A stretch of 64,000 nucleotides of DNA from Erwinia sp. HDF1-3R. GTDB taxonomy: Bacteria; Pseudomonadota; Gammaproteobacteria; Enterobacterales; Enterobacteriaceae. The stretch's first letter is position 1, and each line of letters starts with the position of its first letter. The DNA is taken from the NCBI RefSeq assembly GCF_039621855.1, contig NZ_CP155071.1, forward strand, positions 2,232,001 to 2,296,000, given 5' to 3'. The notes beneath the pieces are model-generated. The model made no database searches and was not told the origin of the DNA. It saw nothing but the letters and a program-made list of their open reading frames with translations. Of the stretch, positions 17,544 through 27,354 are shown piece after piece. A program made the translations under genes and the position numbers.

Positions 17544-18905
17544 CTAAACAGCCTGACTTCTTAAACGCATACCTACCGCCAGCGCGACGGTGAGTAACAG
17601 AATAATAAACCCTGCAATGCCATTCCAGCCGAAGTTATGCCAGAAAACCCCTCCCAGCGTGCCTGCCAGACTCGAACCCAGATAGTAGCTAAAGAGATAA
17701 AGCGAAGATGCCTGGCCTTTAGCCCGCCTTGCTCGTGGGCCGATCCAGCCGCTGGCCACCGAATGGGCAGCAAAAAAGCCTGCGGCAAAGATCATCATAC
17801 CGAGGCAAATCAGCCACACGTTGCTGAACAGGGTGATCGCCGCACCAGATACCATCATTGAGGTTGAAAAAAGCAGCACGCTGGCGCGGCCATATTTGGC
17901 GGTCATTGCGCCCGCCTTAGGCGAGCTCCACGTCCCGGTCAGATAGACCACCGACAGCAGACCGACAATGGCCTGACTGAGCGAATAGGGCGGTGCCAGC
18001 AGACGGTAGCCAATATAGTTAAACAGGGTGACAAAAGCCCCCATCAGCAGGAAACCCTCGGCGAAAAGCAGCGGTAAGCCGCTGTCGCGCCAGTGGAGCC
18101 GAAAGTTAATAAACAGACTGCGTGGCCTGAGGGAGGCGGGTCGGAAATGGCGCGAAGGCGGCAGAATTTTCCAGAACATCAGCGCCGAACCGAGCGCGAA
18201 ACAGCCAATCACCGCCAGCGCGACCCGCCATGAGCTGAAATCGGTGATCACCCCACTCAGCAGACGACCACTCATCCCACCAATCGAGTTACCGCTGATA
18301 TACAGGCCCATTGAGAACGCCACGACGCTGGGGTGGATCTCCTCACTCAGATAGGTCATTCCTACGGCAGCGACGCCACTCAGCGCCAAACCGGTCAGCG
18401 CCCGCATAATTAGAATGCCGTGCCAGCTACTCATGGTGGCCGAAATCAGGGTAAAGATCGCCGCCAGCAGCAGGGCGGTGACCATCACCGACTTACGGCC
18501 AATGGCGTCAGAGAGCGGACCGGTGATCAGCAATCCAAGTGCCAGAAGGGCAGTGGAAATGGAGAGCGAGATACTGCTGGCGGCGGGAGAAATGGCAAAC
18601 TCCTGCGAAAGCACCGGCAGTATTGGCTGTACGCAGTAAAGCAGGGCGAACGTCGCCAGACCGGCAGAGAAAAGCGCCAGCGTAACGCGCATAAACTGTG
18701 GCGTGCCGCGTTTAATATAGAGATTAACGCCCCGGGTCGCAGCCGGTGCATCATCACCACCTGCCTTTATTTTTGCGGCATGAGGAGGGTAACCGGTGCT
18801 GTCAACCGGTTGGGGGGCCTCGGATGCGTCGTTATCGGGCCGGGTATTAACCGCAGCAGGGCAATCGTCGCTGCCCAGACCGGCGGTGTGAGATAAATGA
18901 TTCAC
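17544..18905 (-). CDS. ynfM: YnfM-type MFS transporter
   Basis: The 453-residue membrane protein has 12 predicted helices. From residue 64 (YIKRGTPQFMRVTLALFSAG) it is close to E. coli YnfM along its full length, including GPLSDAIGRKSVMVTALLL, GMTYLSEEIHPSVVAFSMGLYISGN and QASSLYLFSYYLGSS. The N-terminal 60 residues are longer than in E. coli and of low complexity. The start appears to be GTG at 18905, preceded by AGGGAA. It is divergent from the LysR gene ynfL, as in E. coli. The substrate is unknown; an arabinose- or drug-efflux type role has been suggested for this branch. Confidence 0.92.
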   Translation of the reverse strand: MNHLSHTAGLGSDDCPAAVNTRPDNDASEAPQPVDSTGYPPHAAKIKAGGDDAPAATRGVNLYIKRGTPQFMRVTLALFSAGLATFALLYCVQPILPVLSQEFAISPAASSISLSISTALLALGLLITGPLSDAIGRKSVMVTALLLAAIFTLISATMSSWHGILIMRALTGLALSGVAAVGMTYLSEEIHPSVVAFSMGLYISGNSIGGMSGRLLSGVITDFSSWRVALAVIGCFALGSALMFWKILPPSRHFRPASLRPRSLFINFRLHWRDSGLPLLFAEGFLLMGAFVTLFNYIGYRLLAPPYSLSQAIVGLLSVVYLTGTWSSPKAGAMTAKYGRASVLLFSTSMMVSGAAITLFSNVWLICLGMMIFAAGFFAAHSVASGWIGPRARRAKGQASSLYLFSYYLGSSLAGTLGGVFWHNFGWNGIAGFIILLLTVALAVGMRLRSQAV

Positions 18906-18957
18906 TGCTATTCCCTGATTTTTGAATGAAGGTTCACGGCTTTTACTTTATTGAGCT

Positions 18958-18983
18958 ATTAATATGATGTCTAATATATTAAT
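18958..18983. promoter_or_regulatory. Dyad in the ynfM-ynfL intergenic region
   Basis: ATTAATAT and ATATTAAT form an inverted repeat with a 10-bp spacer between the divergent genes. The position fits a LysR-type binding site for the YnfL product; this is inferred. Confidence 0.45.
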
Positions 18984-19007
18984 AATCTTAAATGATACAT
19001 ATAACCT

Positions 19008-19901
19008 ATGAATATTGAGCTGCGACACCTGCGCTATTTTATTGCCGTCGCTGAAGAGCTGCATTTTGGCCGTGCCGCGCAGCGGCTAAACATTTCTCAA
19101 CCGCCTCTGAGCCAGCAGATCCAGATTCTGGAACAGCAGATGGGTGCCCGTCTGCTTGCGCGCACTAATCGCAGCGTGCAGCTGACGGCGGCAGGCGCTC
19201 AGTTTCTGATTGATGCCCGCCAGATTATAGAGAGTGTTACGCAGGCGGCAGATAAAGCCCAGCGGCTGCATAACGGACATGAAGGAATACTGCGTATTGG
19301 CTTTACCTCTTCAGCGCCTTTTGTTACCGCGGTTTCCGAGGCGCTATTCGCCTTTCGTCAGCGCTTCCCGCAGGTACATATTCAGATGCAGGAGATCAAT
19401 ACGCGCCAGCAGATCGACCCGCTGCTAAAGGGGCGTCTTGATCTGGGCGTAATGCGCAATACGCCGCTGCCCGACAGATTGCAACATCAGCTTATGCTGC
19501 GCGAACCCCTCTGTGCAGTCGTGCATCGTGCCCACCGGCTGGCGAACCAGCCGCGTATATCGATAACCCAGCTGGCGAAGGAACCCTTTGTTTTTTTTGA
19601 CCCGCAGGTCGGCACCGGATTGTATTCCGAAATTCTCAGGCTGCTGGCGCAATATGGCATCGTGCCTGATATTGCCCAGGAAGTGGGGGAGGCCATGACG
19701 ATCCTCGGCCTGGTGGCTACCGGTCTGGGCGTATCGCTTCTTCCTGCCTCGTTTCGACGTGTACAGCTGGAGGATATTTGTTGGATACCGCTCCATGAAG
19801 AGGATGCCTGGACCGAAATGTGGCTGGTATGGTCGGCTAAACGGGAGCTGAGCGCGCCGATTGAACAGATGAAAGCACTGCTTTTACAGCATGAAAACTG
19901 A
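19008..19901 (+). CDS. ynfL: YnfL, LysR-family regulator
   Basis: The 297-residue LysR-type regulator starts MNIELRHLRYFIAVAEELHFGRAA, with the winged HTH in residues 1-60 and a substrate-binding domain from about 90 (GILRIGFTSSAPF, EPFVFFDPQVGTGLY, QEVGEAMTILGLVATGLG). It matches E. coli YnfL along its length and keeps the same divergent arrangement with ynfM, which it probably controls. No clear Shine-Dalgarno precedes the ATG. Confidence 0.92.
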   Translation: MNIELRHLRYFIAVAEELHFGRAAQRLNISQPPLSQQIQILEQQMGARLLARTNRSVQLTAAGAQFLIDARQIIESVTQAADKAQRLHNGHEGILRIGFTSSAPFVTAVSEALFAFRQRFPQVHIQMQEINTRQQIDPLLKGRLDLGVMRNTPLPDRLQHQLMLREPLCAVVHRAHRLANQPRISITQLAKEPFVFFDPQVGTGLYSEILRLLAQYGIVPDIAQEVGEAMTILGLVATGLGVSLLPASFRRVQLEDICWIPLHEEDAWTEMWLVWSAKRELSAPIEQMKALLLQHEN

Positions 19902-20035
19902 TATTTGGCCTGCTGTACGGCACCTTTATGTGCAGCCAGTCACAATTCCAGCCAAATATTTGACGCCAACATTTAAGTGTTTCACCATGCCCCTAAGGTT
20001 TATTTTGAGGCGCGAAAATAAGTGTGAGCGGGAGC

Positions 20036-21253
20036 ATGATAATGGAGGGTCAGCCTGGTCATATCGATCGGATTAAACAGATTAACGCCGGGGCGGTGTA
20101 CCGCCTTATTGACCGTTTTGGCCCTATATCGCGTATCGATCTCTCCCGCGAGGCCCGCCTTGCGCCTGCCAGTATCACAAAAATTGTGCGCGAAATGCTT
20201 GAAGCCCATCTGGTGCAGGAAACCGAGTTTGAAGAGGCCGGCAGCCGGGGGCGGCCCGCAATCGGTCTGATCCTTGACACCGTTGCCTGGCATCACCTCG
20301 CAGTCCGGATTGGCAAGGGGGAGATGACGCTGGCCCTGCGCGATCTCAGCAGCAGGCTGGTGGTGGAAGAGCAGCGTCCACTGCCCGCCGAGGCGGATAA
20401 ACCGCTACTGACTCGAATTATTGCCGAAATAGACGCCTTTTTTATCCGCCATCAGCATCGGCTTGAAAGGCTGACCGCCATCGCGATAACCCTGCCGGGG
20501 ATTCTGAATGTGAAGCAGGGCATTGTGCATCGAATGCCTTTTTATTCGATTAACGATATGCCGCTTGGCCCGGCCTTAGAGCAACGCACCGGCCTGCCGG
20601 TCTATATTCAGCATGATATCTGTGCCTGGACGCTGGCGGAGGCGTTGTTTGGTGCGTCTCGTCATACGAAGGACGTTATTCAGGTGGTTATCGATCACAA
20701 TGTCGGAGCCGGGGTGATTACCGGCGGGCAGATGCTGCATGGAGGCAGCAGCACGCTGGTTGAGATAGGGCATACTCAGGTCGATCCTTATGGGCAACAG
20801 TGCTACTGCGGCAACCATGGCTGTCTGGAAACGGTGGCCAGCACCACGGCCATGCTCGAGCTGGCCGCCCAGCGGATGCGCACCACACCGCACTCCACTT
20901 TGCATCAGCAGCCTCTGACCCTCGATTCCCTGTGCGATGCGGCGCTGGCCGGTGATGCGCTCGCCCGGGACGTTATTATTGATGTGGGTCACAGCGTGGG
21001 GCGCATTCTGGCCATCATGGTTAATCTGTTCAATCCGCAAAAAATCCTGATTGGCTCACCGCTTAATCGCGCCATGGAAATTCTCCATCCGGCGATCGCA
21101 GACTGCATTCGGCGCCAGTCTTTACCCGATTACAGCGACAGGATCAGCGTGGAGCCCACGCATTTTCACAATACCGGTACGATGCCCGGCGCCGCGCTGG
21201 TCAAGGATGCTCTCTATAACGGTACGCTGCTGGTAAAACTGTTGCAGGGCTAA
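20036..21253 (+). CDS. mlc: Mlc, ROK-family glucose repressor
   Basis: Mlc represses ptsG, ptsHI, manXYZ and malT and is inactivated by binding dephosphorylated EIICB(Glc). I start the 405-residue protein at MIMEGQPGHIDRIKQ (E. coli MVAENQPGHI, 406 residues), with GGGAG a few bases upstream. The N-terminal HTH region (RIDLSREARLAPASITKIVREM), the ROK domain and the zinc site GHTQVDPYGQQCYCGNHGCLE (His and three Cys) are intact. With MalX, MalI and ManA in the same window, this stretch is rich in PTS sugar functions. A 164-bp gap separates it from bioD2. Confidence 0.96.
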   Translation: MIMEGQPGHIDRIKQINAGAVYRLIDRFGPISRIDLSREARLAPASITKIVREMLEAHLVQETEFEEAGSRGRPAIGLILDTVAWHHLAVRIGKGEMTLALRDLSSRLVVEEQRPLPAEADKPLLTRIIAEIDAFFIRHQHRLERLTAIAITLPGILNVKQGIVHRMPFYSINDMPLGPALEQRTGLPVYIQHDICAWTLAEALFGASRHTKDVIQVVIDHNVGAGVITGGQMLHGGSSTLVEIGHTQVDPYGQQCYCGNHGCLETVASTTAMLELAAQRMRTTPHSTLHQQPLTLDSLCDAALAGDALARDVIIDVGHSVGRILAIMVNLFNPQKILIGSPLNRAMEILHPAIADCIRRQSLPDYSDRISVEPTHFHNTGTMPGAALVKDALYNGTLLVKLLQG

Positions 21254-21417
21254 TGATTACCCCCCGCCGTTTAAGACCGGATTTAACGTATTGATTACGC
21301 GTAATGACAAAATATTGCGCTAACGCAAGCCTTGCTGTTTTACCCTGCCTTAATATGCCCGCACGAAATGTTAATAATTATTTGTCATTTGGTCGGTAAC
21401 GACCTGCGGAGCTGAAC

Positions 21418-22083
21418 ATGTTGAAGCGTTTATTTGTTACGGGTACGGATACAGAAGTCGGTAAAACAGTGGTCAGCCGTGCTCTTCTGCAAAAACTGGC
21501 GGAAGGGAATAAACGTACCGTCGGCTATAAGCCCGTGGCGAAGGGAAGCCAGCAAACGGCAGAGGGTGTACGTAATAAAGATGCGCTGATCCTGCAGGTC
21601 TCTTCCTCCGTTCAACTACCCTACGCGGTGATTAACCCTATAACGCTGCTGGAGGACGAGATCAGTACCAGCCGCGATGCATCAATTGATTATCCTAAGC
21701 TGAGTCAGGGGCTGTCGGCGCTGGCCGGGCAGGTGGATCACGTTGTGGTAGAGGGAACCGGCGGCTGGCTCAGCCTGATGAACGATCTGCGACCGCTTTC
21801 TGCGTGGGCGGTAACGGAGAAGCTGCCGGTGGTTATGGTGGTGGGCATCAAGCTGGGCTGCATCAGTCACGCATTGCTGACGGCGCAGGCGATCGCTAAC
21901 GACGGGCTGCCGCTGCTGGGTTGGGTGGCAAACCGCATTAACCCTGGGCTGGCGCATTACGCGGAGATTATTGCGGTGCTGGAGGAGAAAATCCCCGCTC
22001 CGCTGCTGGGCGAGCTTCCCTATCTCCCCCGGGCGGAGGGAAGAGATCTGGCGAAATATATCGATTTAAGCCCGCTGCGGTGA
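21418..22083 (+). CDS. ynfK: BioD2 (YnfK), dethiobiotin synthetase paralogue
   Basis: The protein has 221 residues. The ATP-binding P-loop TGTDTEVGKTVVSRALL lies at about residues 8-24. GYKPVAKGSQQT and VVEGTGGWLSLMNDLRPLS are the substrate-binding segments that resemble E. coli BioD2/YnfK rather than BioD1. The reaction is ATP-dependent carboxylation of diaminopelargonate in biotin synthesis. It follows mlc, as ynfK does in E. coli. Its 3' end runs directly into repeat array 1 with no terminator visible. Confidence 0.93.
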   Translation: MLKRLFVTGTDTEVGKTVVSRALLQKLAEGNKRTVGYKPVAKGSQQTAEGVRNKDALILQVSSSVQLPYAVINPITLLEDEISTSRDASIDYPKLSQGLSALAGQVDHVVVEGTGGWLSLMNDLRPLSAWAVTEKLPVVMVVGIKLGCISHALLTAQAIANDGLPLLGWVANRINPGLAHYAEIIAVLEEKIPAPLLGELPYLPRAEGRDLAKYIDLSPLR

Positions 22084-22095
22084 CAGGGTTGTGAT

Positions 22096-23570
22096 GTTTG
22101 CAGGAAGGTCAAAACCCGCCCGGTGACAGGGCTATGTTGCGGGTCAGAACGCCGGGGCGCCGTAAACCCCTCCCTGGGGGCTTCACTGCCGCATCCCTGC
22201 GGCAGAGACCCGGCTAATCTGCTCCGTAACACCGCCTTCTGGCTGCGGAGTGGGCTGCGGGTTCTCTGGCAGTGGCTAAGGTCAAAACCTGATCCGATTA
22301 CGACAGCCTTACCTGCCGAAAATTTTGTAGGCCGGGGCCGGACATGAAGAGGTTTTTAACAGCGACAACGGTCCCCGCAAGGCTTTGCACCGCATCACCG
22401 CAATGACAGCGAACGTCACAGATGCCAGCCTGATCAAAACCCGCCCGGTGACAGGGCTATGTTGCGGGTCAGAACGCCGGGGCGCCGTAAACCCCTCCCT
22501 GGGGGCTTCACTGCCGCATCCCTGCGGCAGAGACCCGGCTAATCTGCTCCGCAACACCGCCTTCTGGCTGCGGAGTGGGCTGCGGGTTCTCTGGCAGTGG
22601 CTAAGGTCAAAACCTGATCCGATCATGACAGCCTTATCTGTCGAAAATGTTGTAAGCCGGGGCCGGACATGAAGAGGTTTTTAACAGCGACGACGTAGCC
22701 CGAGGCCAGGCGTGTCCGCGTGACAACGGCCCCCGCAGGGCTTTGCACCGTATCAACGCAATGACAGCAAACGTTACAAATGCCAGCCAGGTCAAACCCG
22801 CTCTGGTGATGGGGCTATGTTGCTTGCAGGCAGATCAACCCCCCCCGGTGACAGGGCTATATTGCGGGTCAGAACGCCGGGACGCCGTAAACCCCTCCCT
22901 GGGGGCTTCACTGCCGCATCCCTGCGGCAGAGACCCGGCTTATCTGCTCCGCAACACCGCCTTCTGGCTGCGGCGTGGTCTGTTAATATTCTGGCGCAGA
23001 CCGGGGTCAGAATCTGATTCAGTGGCATGCCTTTGATATGGGCCTGAAGGTCAAAACCACTCCCGACCGGGGTAATGTTATCTGTCGACAGCTATTATGT
23101 AGTCTGGGACTGGACGTGAAGAGGTTTTTAGCAGCGACAACGTAGCCTGAGGCCAGGCGGGGACCGTTGGCTGAGCGGACCGTCGAGCGCAGGGATGCGC
23201 GAGCCGAGCCCACACGGACGTGCTTGCGGCGTGTCCGCGTGACAAGGGTCCCCGCAGGGCTTTGCACCTTATCACCGCAATGACAGCAAACGTTACAAAT
23301 GCCAGCCAGGTCAAAACCCGCTCCGGTGACAGGGCTATGTTGCTTGCAGGCAGGTCAAAACCGGCTCCGGTGACAGGGCTATGTTGCGGGTCAGAACGCC
23401 GGGGCGCCGTAAACCCGTCCGTGGAGGCTTTGCACCGCGTCAACGCAATGACAGCAAACGTCACCGATGCCAGTCTGGACATGGAGAAGCTGGGACAACG
23501 TAGCCTGAGGACAGGCGGGGACCGCTGGGGTAGGTGATTCTTCCCTGGGCCAGCATCCCTGCTGGCACCA
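22096..23570 (-). repeat. Repeat array 1 (inverted relative to arrays 2 and 3)
   Basis: About 1.5 kb of non-coding modular repeat fills the gap between bioD2 and the OsmU operon. It contains three module-A copies, with hairpins CTGCCGCATCCCTGCGGCAG at about 22186, 22511 and 22911. One full module C lies at about 23150-23260, and joining segments contain AGGTCAAAACC. The first two units are 325 bp apart, about 106 bp shorter than the standard 431-bp unit, because module C is mostly deleted. A variant hairpin at 23549-23566 ends the array. Orientation is the reverse complement of arrays 2 and 3. Confidence 0.9.
23549..23566. repeat. Variant hairpin with the array loop core
   Basis: GCCAGCATCCCTGCTGGC has the same A-TCCC-T centre as the array hairpins but a different, fully paired stem (GCCAGC/GCTGGC). 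It sits just before the osmV stop codon. Confidence 0.7.
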
Positions 23571-23602
23571 CAGAACGTACGCCGGGGCAGCACCCGGCGC
23601 GG

Positions 23603-24739
23603 TTACGCCTGGTTCAACGCGCGGCGGGTGCGGCCTGAACTGAGATAGTCGGCGATATAATCCTGGGAAATCTCACCGCTATAGCGTCCCTCTTCATCAA
23701 CGATCGGCATCCACACCAGGTTATGCTCGTAAAGTTTGGAAAGCACCACGCGCAGATTCTCCTCGGCGCGGCCGGTGACGGTGAATTTGTTCAGCTTTTC
23801 AATGCACTCACCGCTGGCACCGCGCGCTTCACGACGCTTAACAAAGCCCAACGGTTTGCCGTCATCATCAACCACGGTAATTGAACGCAGATCGTTATCA
23901 TCCATCATGCCGAAGGCTTCCGCCAGCGGCGTGGTTTTCTTCGCTGTTATCGTTGGCTGCTGATCGGTAACGTCTCCCGCCTGCACCAGTAACAACCGCT
24001 TGAGGGTACGGTCCTGACCGACAAAGGAGCCGACAAATTCGTTCGCCGGTTTCGCCAGCAGCTCGTCGGGGCTGGCGCACTGCACAATTTTGCCCTGGCC
24101 AAACACCGCAATGCGATCGCCCAGCTTTAGCGCTTCATCAATATCATGGCTGACCAGCATCACCGTCTTGCGAAGCTGACGCTGCATATCCAAAAACTCG
24201 TTCTGAATAGACTCTCGGTTAATCGGGTCAACGGCTCCGAAAGGCTCATCCATCAGCAACACCGGTGGATCGGCTGCCAGCGCACGGATCACCCCGATAC
24301 GCTGCTGCTGCCCGCCGGATAACTCACGAGGGTAGCGATGCAGGAAGGTTTTCGGATCCAGCGCGACCATGCTCATCAGTTCGCAGGCACGTTCACGACA
24401 GCGCTTCTTATCCCAGCCCAGCATACGCGGCACCACGGTAATATTTTCTTCGATGGTCATATTCGGGAACAGGCCAATCTGCTGAATAACGTAGCCAATA
24501 TTACGACGCAGCGTGACGGTATCCAGCCCGCTGGTGTCCTCTCCGTTAATTAAAATTTTTCCGCTGGTGGAGGAAATCAGGCGATTAATCATCTTCAGCG
24601 TGGTGCTTTTGCCACAGCCGGAAGGACCGAGCAAAACGCACATCTCACCTTCCGGCACGTTGAGGCTGACATTATCAACCGCGTTAAAGGTGGTGCCTTT
24701 CTGGGTAAAGGTTTTGGTCAGATTTTCCAGTTTTATCAT
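23603..24739 (-). CDS. osmV: Osmoprotectant ABC transporter, ATP-binding subunit (OsmV-type)
   Basis: The 378-residue ATPase has Walker A GPSGCGKST at 38-46, the ABC signature LSGGQQQRIG and Walker B VLLMDEPFGAVDP. Two CBS domains follow, from about residue 255 to the end, as in OpuCA/ProV-type glycine betaine transporters, where they sense ionic strength. It is the last gene of a four-gene operon; its start overlaps the stop of the preceding permease gene by 1 bp. Gene content (permease, binding protein, permease, ATPase) fits Salmonella OsmU (osmVWXY) rather than YehZYXW. Confidence 0.88.
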   Translation of the reverse strand: MIKLENLTKTFTQKGTTFNAVDNVSLNVPEGEMCVLLGPSGCGKSTTLKMINRLISSTSGKILINGEDTSGLDTVTLRRNIGYVIQQIGLFPNMTIEENITVVPRMLGWDKKRCRERACELMSMVALDPKTFLHRYPRELSGGQQQRIGVIRALAADPPVLLMDEPFGAVDPINRESIQNEFLDMQRQLRKTVMLVSHDIDEALKLGDRIAVFGQGKIVQCASPDELLAKPANEFVGSFVGQDRTLKRLLLVQAGDVTDQQPTITAKKTTPLAEAFGMMDDNDLRSITVVDDDGKPLGFVKRREARGASGECIEKLNKFTVTGRAEENLRVVLSKLYEHNLVWMPIVDEEGRYSGEISQDYIADYLSSGRTRRALNQA

Positions 24740-25386
24740 TATCGTATCCCTCTGGGTGTCAGGGCCAGCTGCAGACGGTGCAGCAGCCAGTCGAGAATAA
24801 TGGCCAGCAGGCAGATCATCAGCGCACCGGTAATCAGCATACGGAGATCGCTGCCGCTGATGCCGTTAAGCAGCAACAGGCCCAGTCCACCCGCGCCGAT
24901 TACCGCAGCAATCGCCATAACGCCAACGTTCATTACTACGGCAGTGCGGATGCCGCCGAAGATCACCGGCAGGGCCATTGGGATTTCCACCCAACGCAGA
25001 CGCTGCCAGAAGGTCATGCCGATGCCGATGCCCGCCTCGCGCAGGCCGCCGGGAAGGTTTTCCAGCGCCGTATGGGTATTGCGAACAATGGGCAGCAGCG
25101 AATAGAGAAAAACCGCCGTGATGGCAGGTACGACACCGATGCCCTGACCAATCATGGAGAACAGCGGGATCATCAGGCCGAACAGGGCAATCGAGGGAAT
25201 GGTCAGCACCAGGGTAGCAATGCCCAGCACCGGCGTGGCCAGCCATTTGTAGCGCACAATCAGCACGCCCAGCGGCACGCCAATGATGATAGCCAGTCCA
25301 ACCGCCAGCACCACCAGCCACAAATGTTGTAGCGTCAGTCCGGCAATATATGACCAGTTATCAATAATATAATGAATCGTGTCCAT
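24739..25386 (-). CDS. osmW: Osmoprotectant ABC transporter permease (OsmW-type)
   Basis: The 215-residue permease has five or six membrane segments and the inner-membrane component EAA-like loop GGLREAGIGIGMTFWQRLRWVEIPMALP, which contacts the ATPase. It starts 10 bp after the binding-protein gene stop and overlaps the ATPase gene by 1 bp. It is paralogous to the other permease of the operon at 26344-27069. Confidence 0.87.
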   Translation of the reverse strand: MDTIHYIIDNWSYIAGLTLQHLWLVVLAVGLAIIIGVPLGVLIVRYKWLATPVLGIATLVLTIPSIALFGLMIPLFSMIGQGIGVVPAITAVFLYSLLPIVRNTHTALENLPGGLREAGIGIGMTFWQRLRWVEIPMALPVIFGGIRTAVVMNVGVMAIAAVIGAGGLGLLLLNGISGSDLRMLITGALMICLLAIILDWLLHRLQLALTPRGIR

Positions 25387-25395
25387 TCGGGATCC

Positions 25396-26325
25396 TTAGA
25401 TCAGGCCTTTAGATTTCAGGAAATCATTAGCCACCTGTTGGGGAGACTGGTGATCGATATCTACACGCTTATTCATTTCGGTAATCGTCTCGTCGGTAAT
25501 CTGCGCCGACAGCGTATTCAGCGCATCAGCCAGGCCCGGATGAGCCTCCAGCGCCTGTCGCGTGACGACCGGCGTAATGGCATAGCTCGGGAAGAAGCCC
25601 TTATCATCCTTGAGGATCTTAAGATCGAACGCCTTTACGCGCCCGTCGGTGGTATACACCAGGCCCACATTGACAAATCCGTCGCGGATAGCGTTGTAAA
25701 TCAGGCCCGGATCCATCTGGCGGATCTGTGGACGGTCCAGCGGCATCGAATAGGCTTTTTGCAAGGGTTTCAGCCCGTCTGAACGGCCGGCAAACTCAAG
25801 ATCCAGCCCCAGAAGCCAGTTGTTATCGGGATCGTGCTGACGGACATCTTCAATTTTTGCCGCCAGCTGCGACATAGTATCGATATGGTCACGATCGGCA
25901 CGCTTGCGGTCCATGGCGAAGGCGTAGGTGTCATTCATCGGAGAAGGATTGAGCCAGATCAGATCCAGTTTCGCATCCAGCCGCCTGACCGTTTCCCATG
26001 CCTCATGCGCCGACATCGGTTGAGTAATATGATTAAAAATAATCAGCGAGGTGCCGGTATATTCCCACATCATATCAATCTGTTTATTGATCATCGCATT
26101 ACGACTAATTGCGGTCGCGATATTGGTTTTAGGCTCGACCTGAAACCCTTTTTTACGCAGGTAGATCGTGGTGAGTGCGGAAAGAATATGCATCTCGGTA
26201 AAGCTTTTGGTCGCCATCACAATCGGCTTTGCAGCCCAGCAGGAGACGGAGGCGGTTAATGCCAGCGTAGCACTCATTGCCAGCGCGGTGTTGCGGACCC
26301 AGCGGGTCAAACAGGCCTTAGCCAT
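25396..26325 (-). CDS. osmX: Osmoprotectant ABC transporter substrate-binding protein (OsmX-type)
   Basis: The 309-residue protein has an N-terminal signal peptide (about 1-31, ending SVSCWA-AK) and an OpuAC-type glycine betaine-binding domain: [57 protein letters not shown]. These segments form the quaternary-ammonium pocket in relatives. There is no lipobox cysteine at the mature start, so it is probably a soluble periplasmic protein. It lies between the two permease genes. Confidence 0.88.
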   Translation of the reverse strand: MAKACLTRWVRNTALAMSATLALTASVSCWAAKPIVMATKSFTEMHILSALTTIYLRKKGFQVEPKTNIATAISRNAMINKQIDMMWEYTGTSLIIFNHITQPMSAHEAWETVRRLDAKLDLIWLNPSPMNDTYAFAMDRKRADRDHIDTMSQLAAKIEDVRQHDPDNNWLLGLDLEFAGRSDGLKPLQKAYSMPLDRPQIRQMDPGLIYNAIRDGFVNVGLVYTTDGRVKAFDLKILKDDKGFFPSYAITPVVTRQALEAHPGLADALNTLSAQITDETITEMNKRVDIDHQSPQQVANDFLKSKGLI

Positions 26326-26343
26326 TTGGTTTTCCTTTTATTC

Positions 26344-27069
26344 TTAAACCGCGGCGTGCGGGCTCAGCAGGCGGCCTAGCCCGGCCAGCAGCATATCGAG
26401 GATCAGCGCAAACAGTGCCGTTGCGGCAGCGCCGAGGATAAGCGACGGGAAGTCATTCAGGTAAATACCGGGGAAAATCAGCTCACCATAGCTGCTGGCA
26501 CCGATAAGAAATGCCAGCGGGGCGGTGCCGACGTTGATTGCCGTCGCCACGCGGATACCTGAAAGCATAACCGGTAGCGCGTTTGGCAGCTCAACCTGGT
26601 ACAACCGCTGCCATTTAGTCATGCCAATTCCTTTTGCCGCTTCGGTCAGCGCCGGAGGAACGGAGGTCAGGCCGGAATAGGTGTTGCGAACAATGGGCAG
26701 CAGAGAGGCCAGAAACAGCGCCACTACCGCAGGCCGATCGCCAATCCCCACCACAATCATCGCCAGTGCCAGTACGGCAAGGGGCGGCAGGGTATTACCC
26801 ACGTTAAAAATCTGCATCACATACTCTGCCCAGCCACGGGCAAAGGGGCGGCTGAGTAAAACTCCGCTGGGAATACCGACCAGTAATGCTAACAGCATCG
26901 ACCAGAAAACCAGCAGCATATGCTGTTGGCCAAGATAAATCAGATCGACCCGTCTTGACCGAATAGTATCCAGACCCAGCCCGTAAACCAGCAGGCCGAC
27001 GATCACGGCAATAAAGAGCACGGCAAGTAAGGCACGCCGGGCCAGCGTTGCATTTTGCATAAATTCCAC
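26344..27069 (-). CDS. Osmoprotectant ABC transporter permease (OsmY-type, first gene of the operon)
   Basis: This 241-residue permease has about six membrane segments. The EAA-like loop LTEAAKGIGMTKWQRLYQVELPNALP is present. It is first in the operon, 18 bp before the binding-protein gene. The Salmonella OsmU permease is called OsmY, but the E. coli periplasmic protein OsmY has the same name, so I leave the symbol blank. Its promoter must lie in the 285-bp region shared with the divergent MFS gene. Confidence 0.85.
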   Translation of the reverse strand: MEFMQNATLARRALLAVLFIAVIVGLLVYGLGLDTIRSRRVDLIYLGQQHMLLVFWSMLLALLVGIPSGVLLSRPFARGWAEYVMQIFNVGNTLPPLAVLALAMIVVGIGDRPAVVALFLASLLPIVRNTYSGLTSVPPALTEAAKGIGMTKWQRLYQVELPNALPVMLSGIRVATAINVGTAPLAFLIGASSYGELIFPGIYLNDFPSLILGAAATALFALILDMLLAGLGRLLSPHAAV

Positions 27070-27267
27070 TCTCCCTGATTATAATTAGTGGGTTACCGCG
27101 GTGGTAAAACCTTCACCGAGCGCCCATAGCGCGTTAAACCTATAGCAGCATGTACGCAAATGGCAAATTTTATGCATAAAATCATAAGGTTGGTTTTTAA
27201 GCAGATTGAGCGTTAATCCTTATAGGGTAGTGTGTTAGCGTCAATAAAAAATTTTCATCGACTAAAG

Positions 27268-27280
27268 GTTACAGTGTCAC
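27268..27280. promoter_or_regulatory. matS-like sequence
   Basis: GTTACAGTGTCAC matches the MatP-binding consensus GTGACRNYGTCAC at all but one position. It lies between osmY and the MFS gene, in a terminus region where matS sites are expected. Functional status is unknown. Confidence 0.5.
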
Positions 27281-27354
27281 ATAGCACCTTAAGCACAATT
27301 AACACCATACGTGACCCAATTCAGGCCAGACTATAAGAAAATAAGGAAGGGTCT

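Noticed and set aside
23230..23260. matS sites in module C (GTGACAACGGTCC)
   Set aside because: The first nine bases fit GTGACRNYG, but the second half is GTCC with an extra G, so the dyad is broken.
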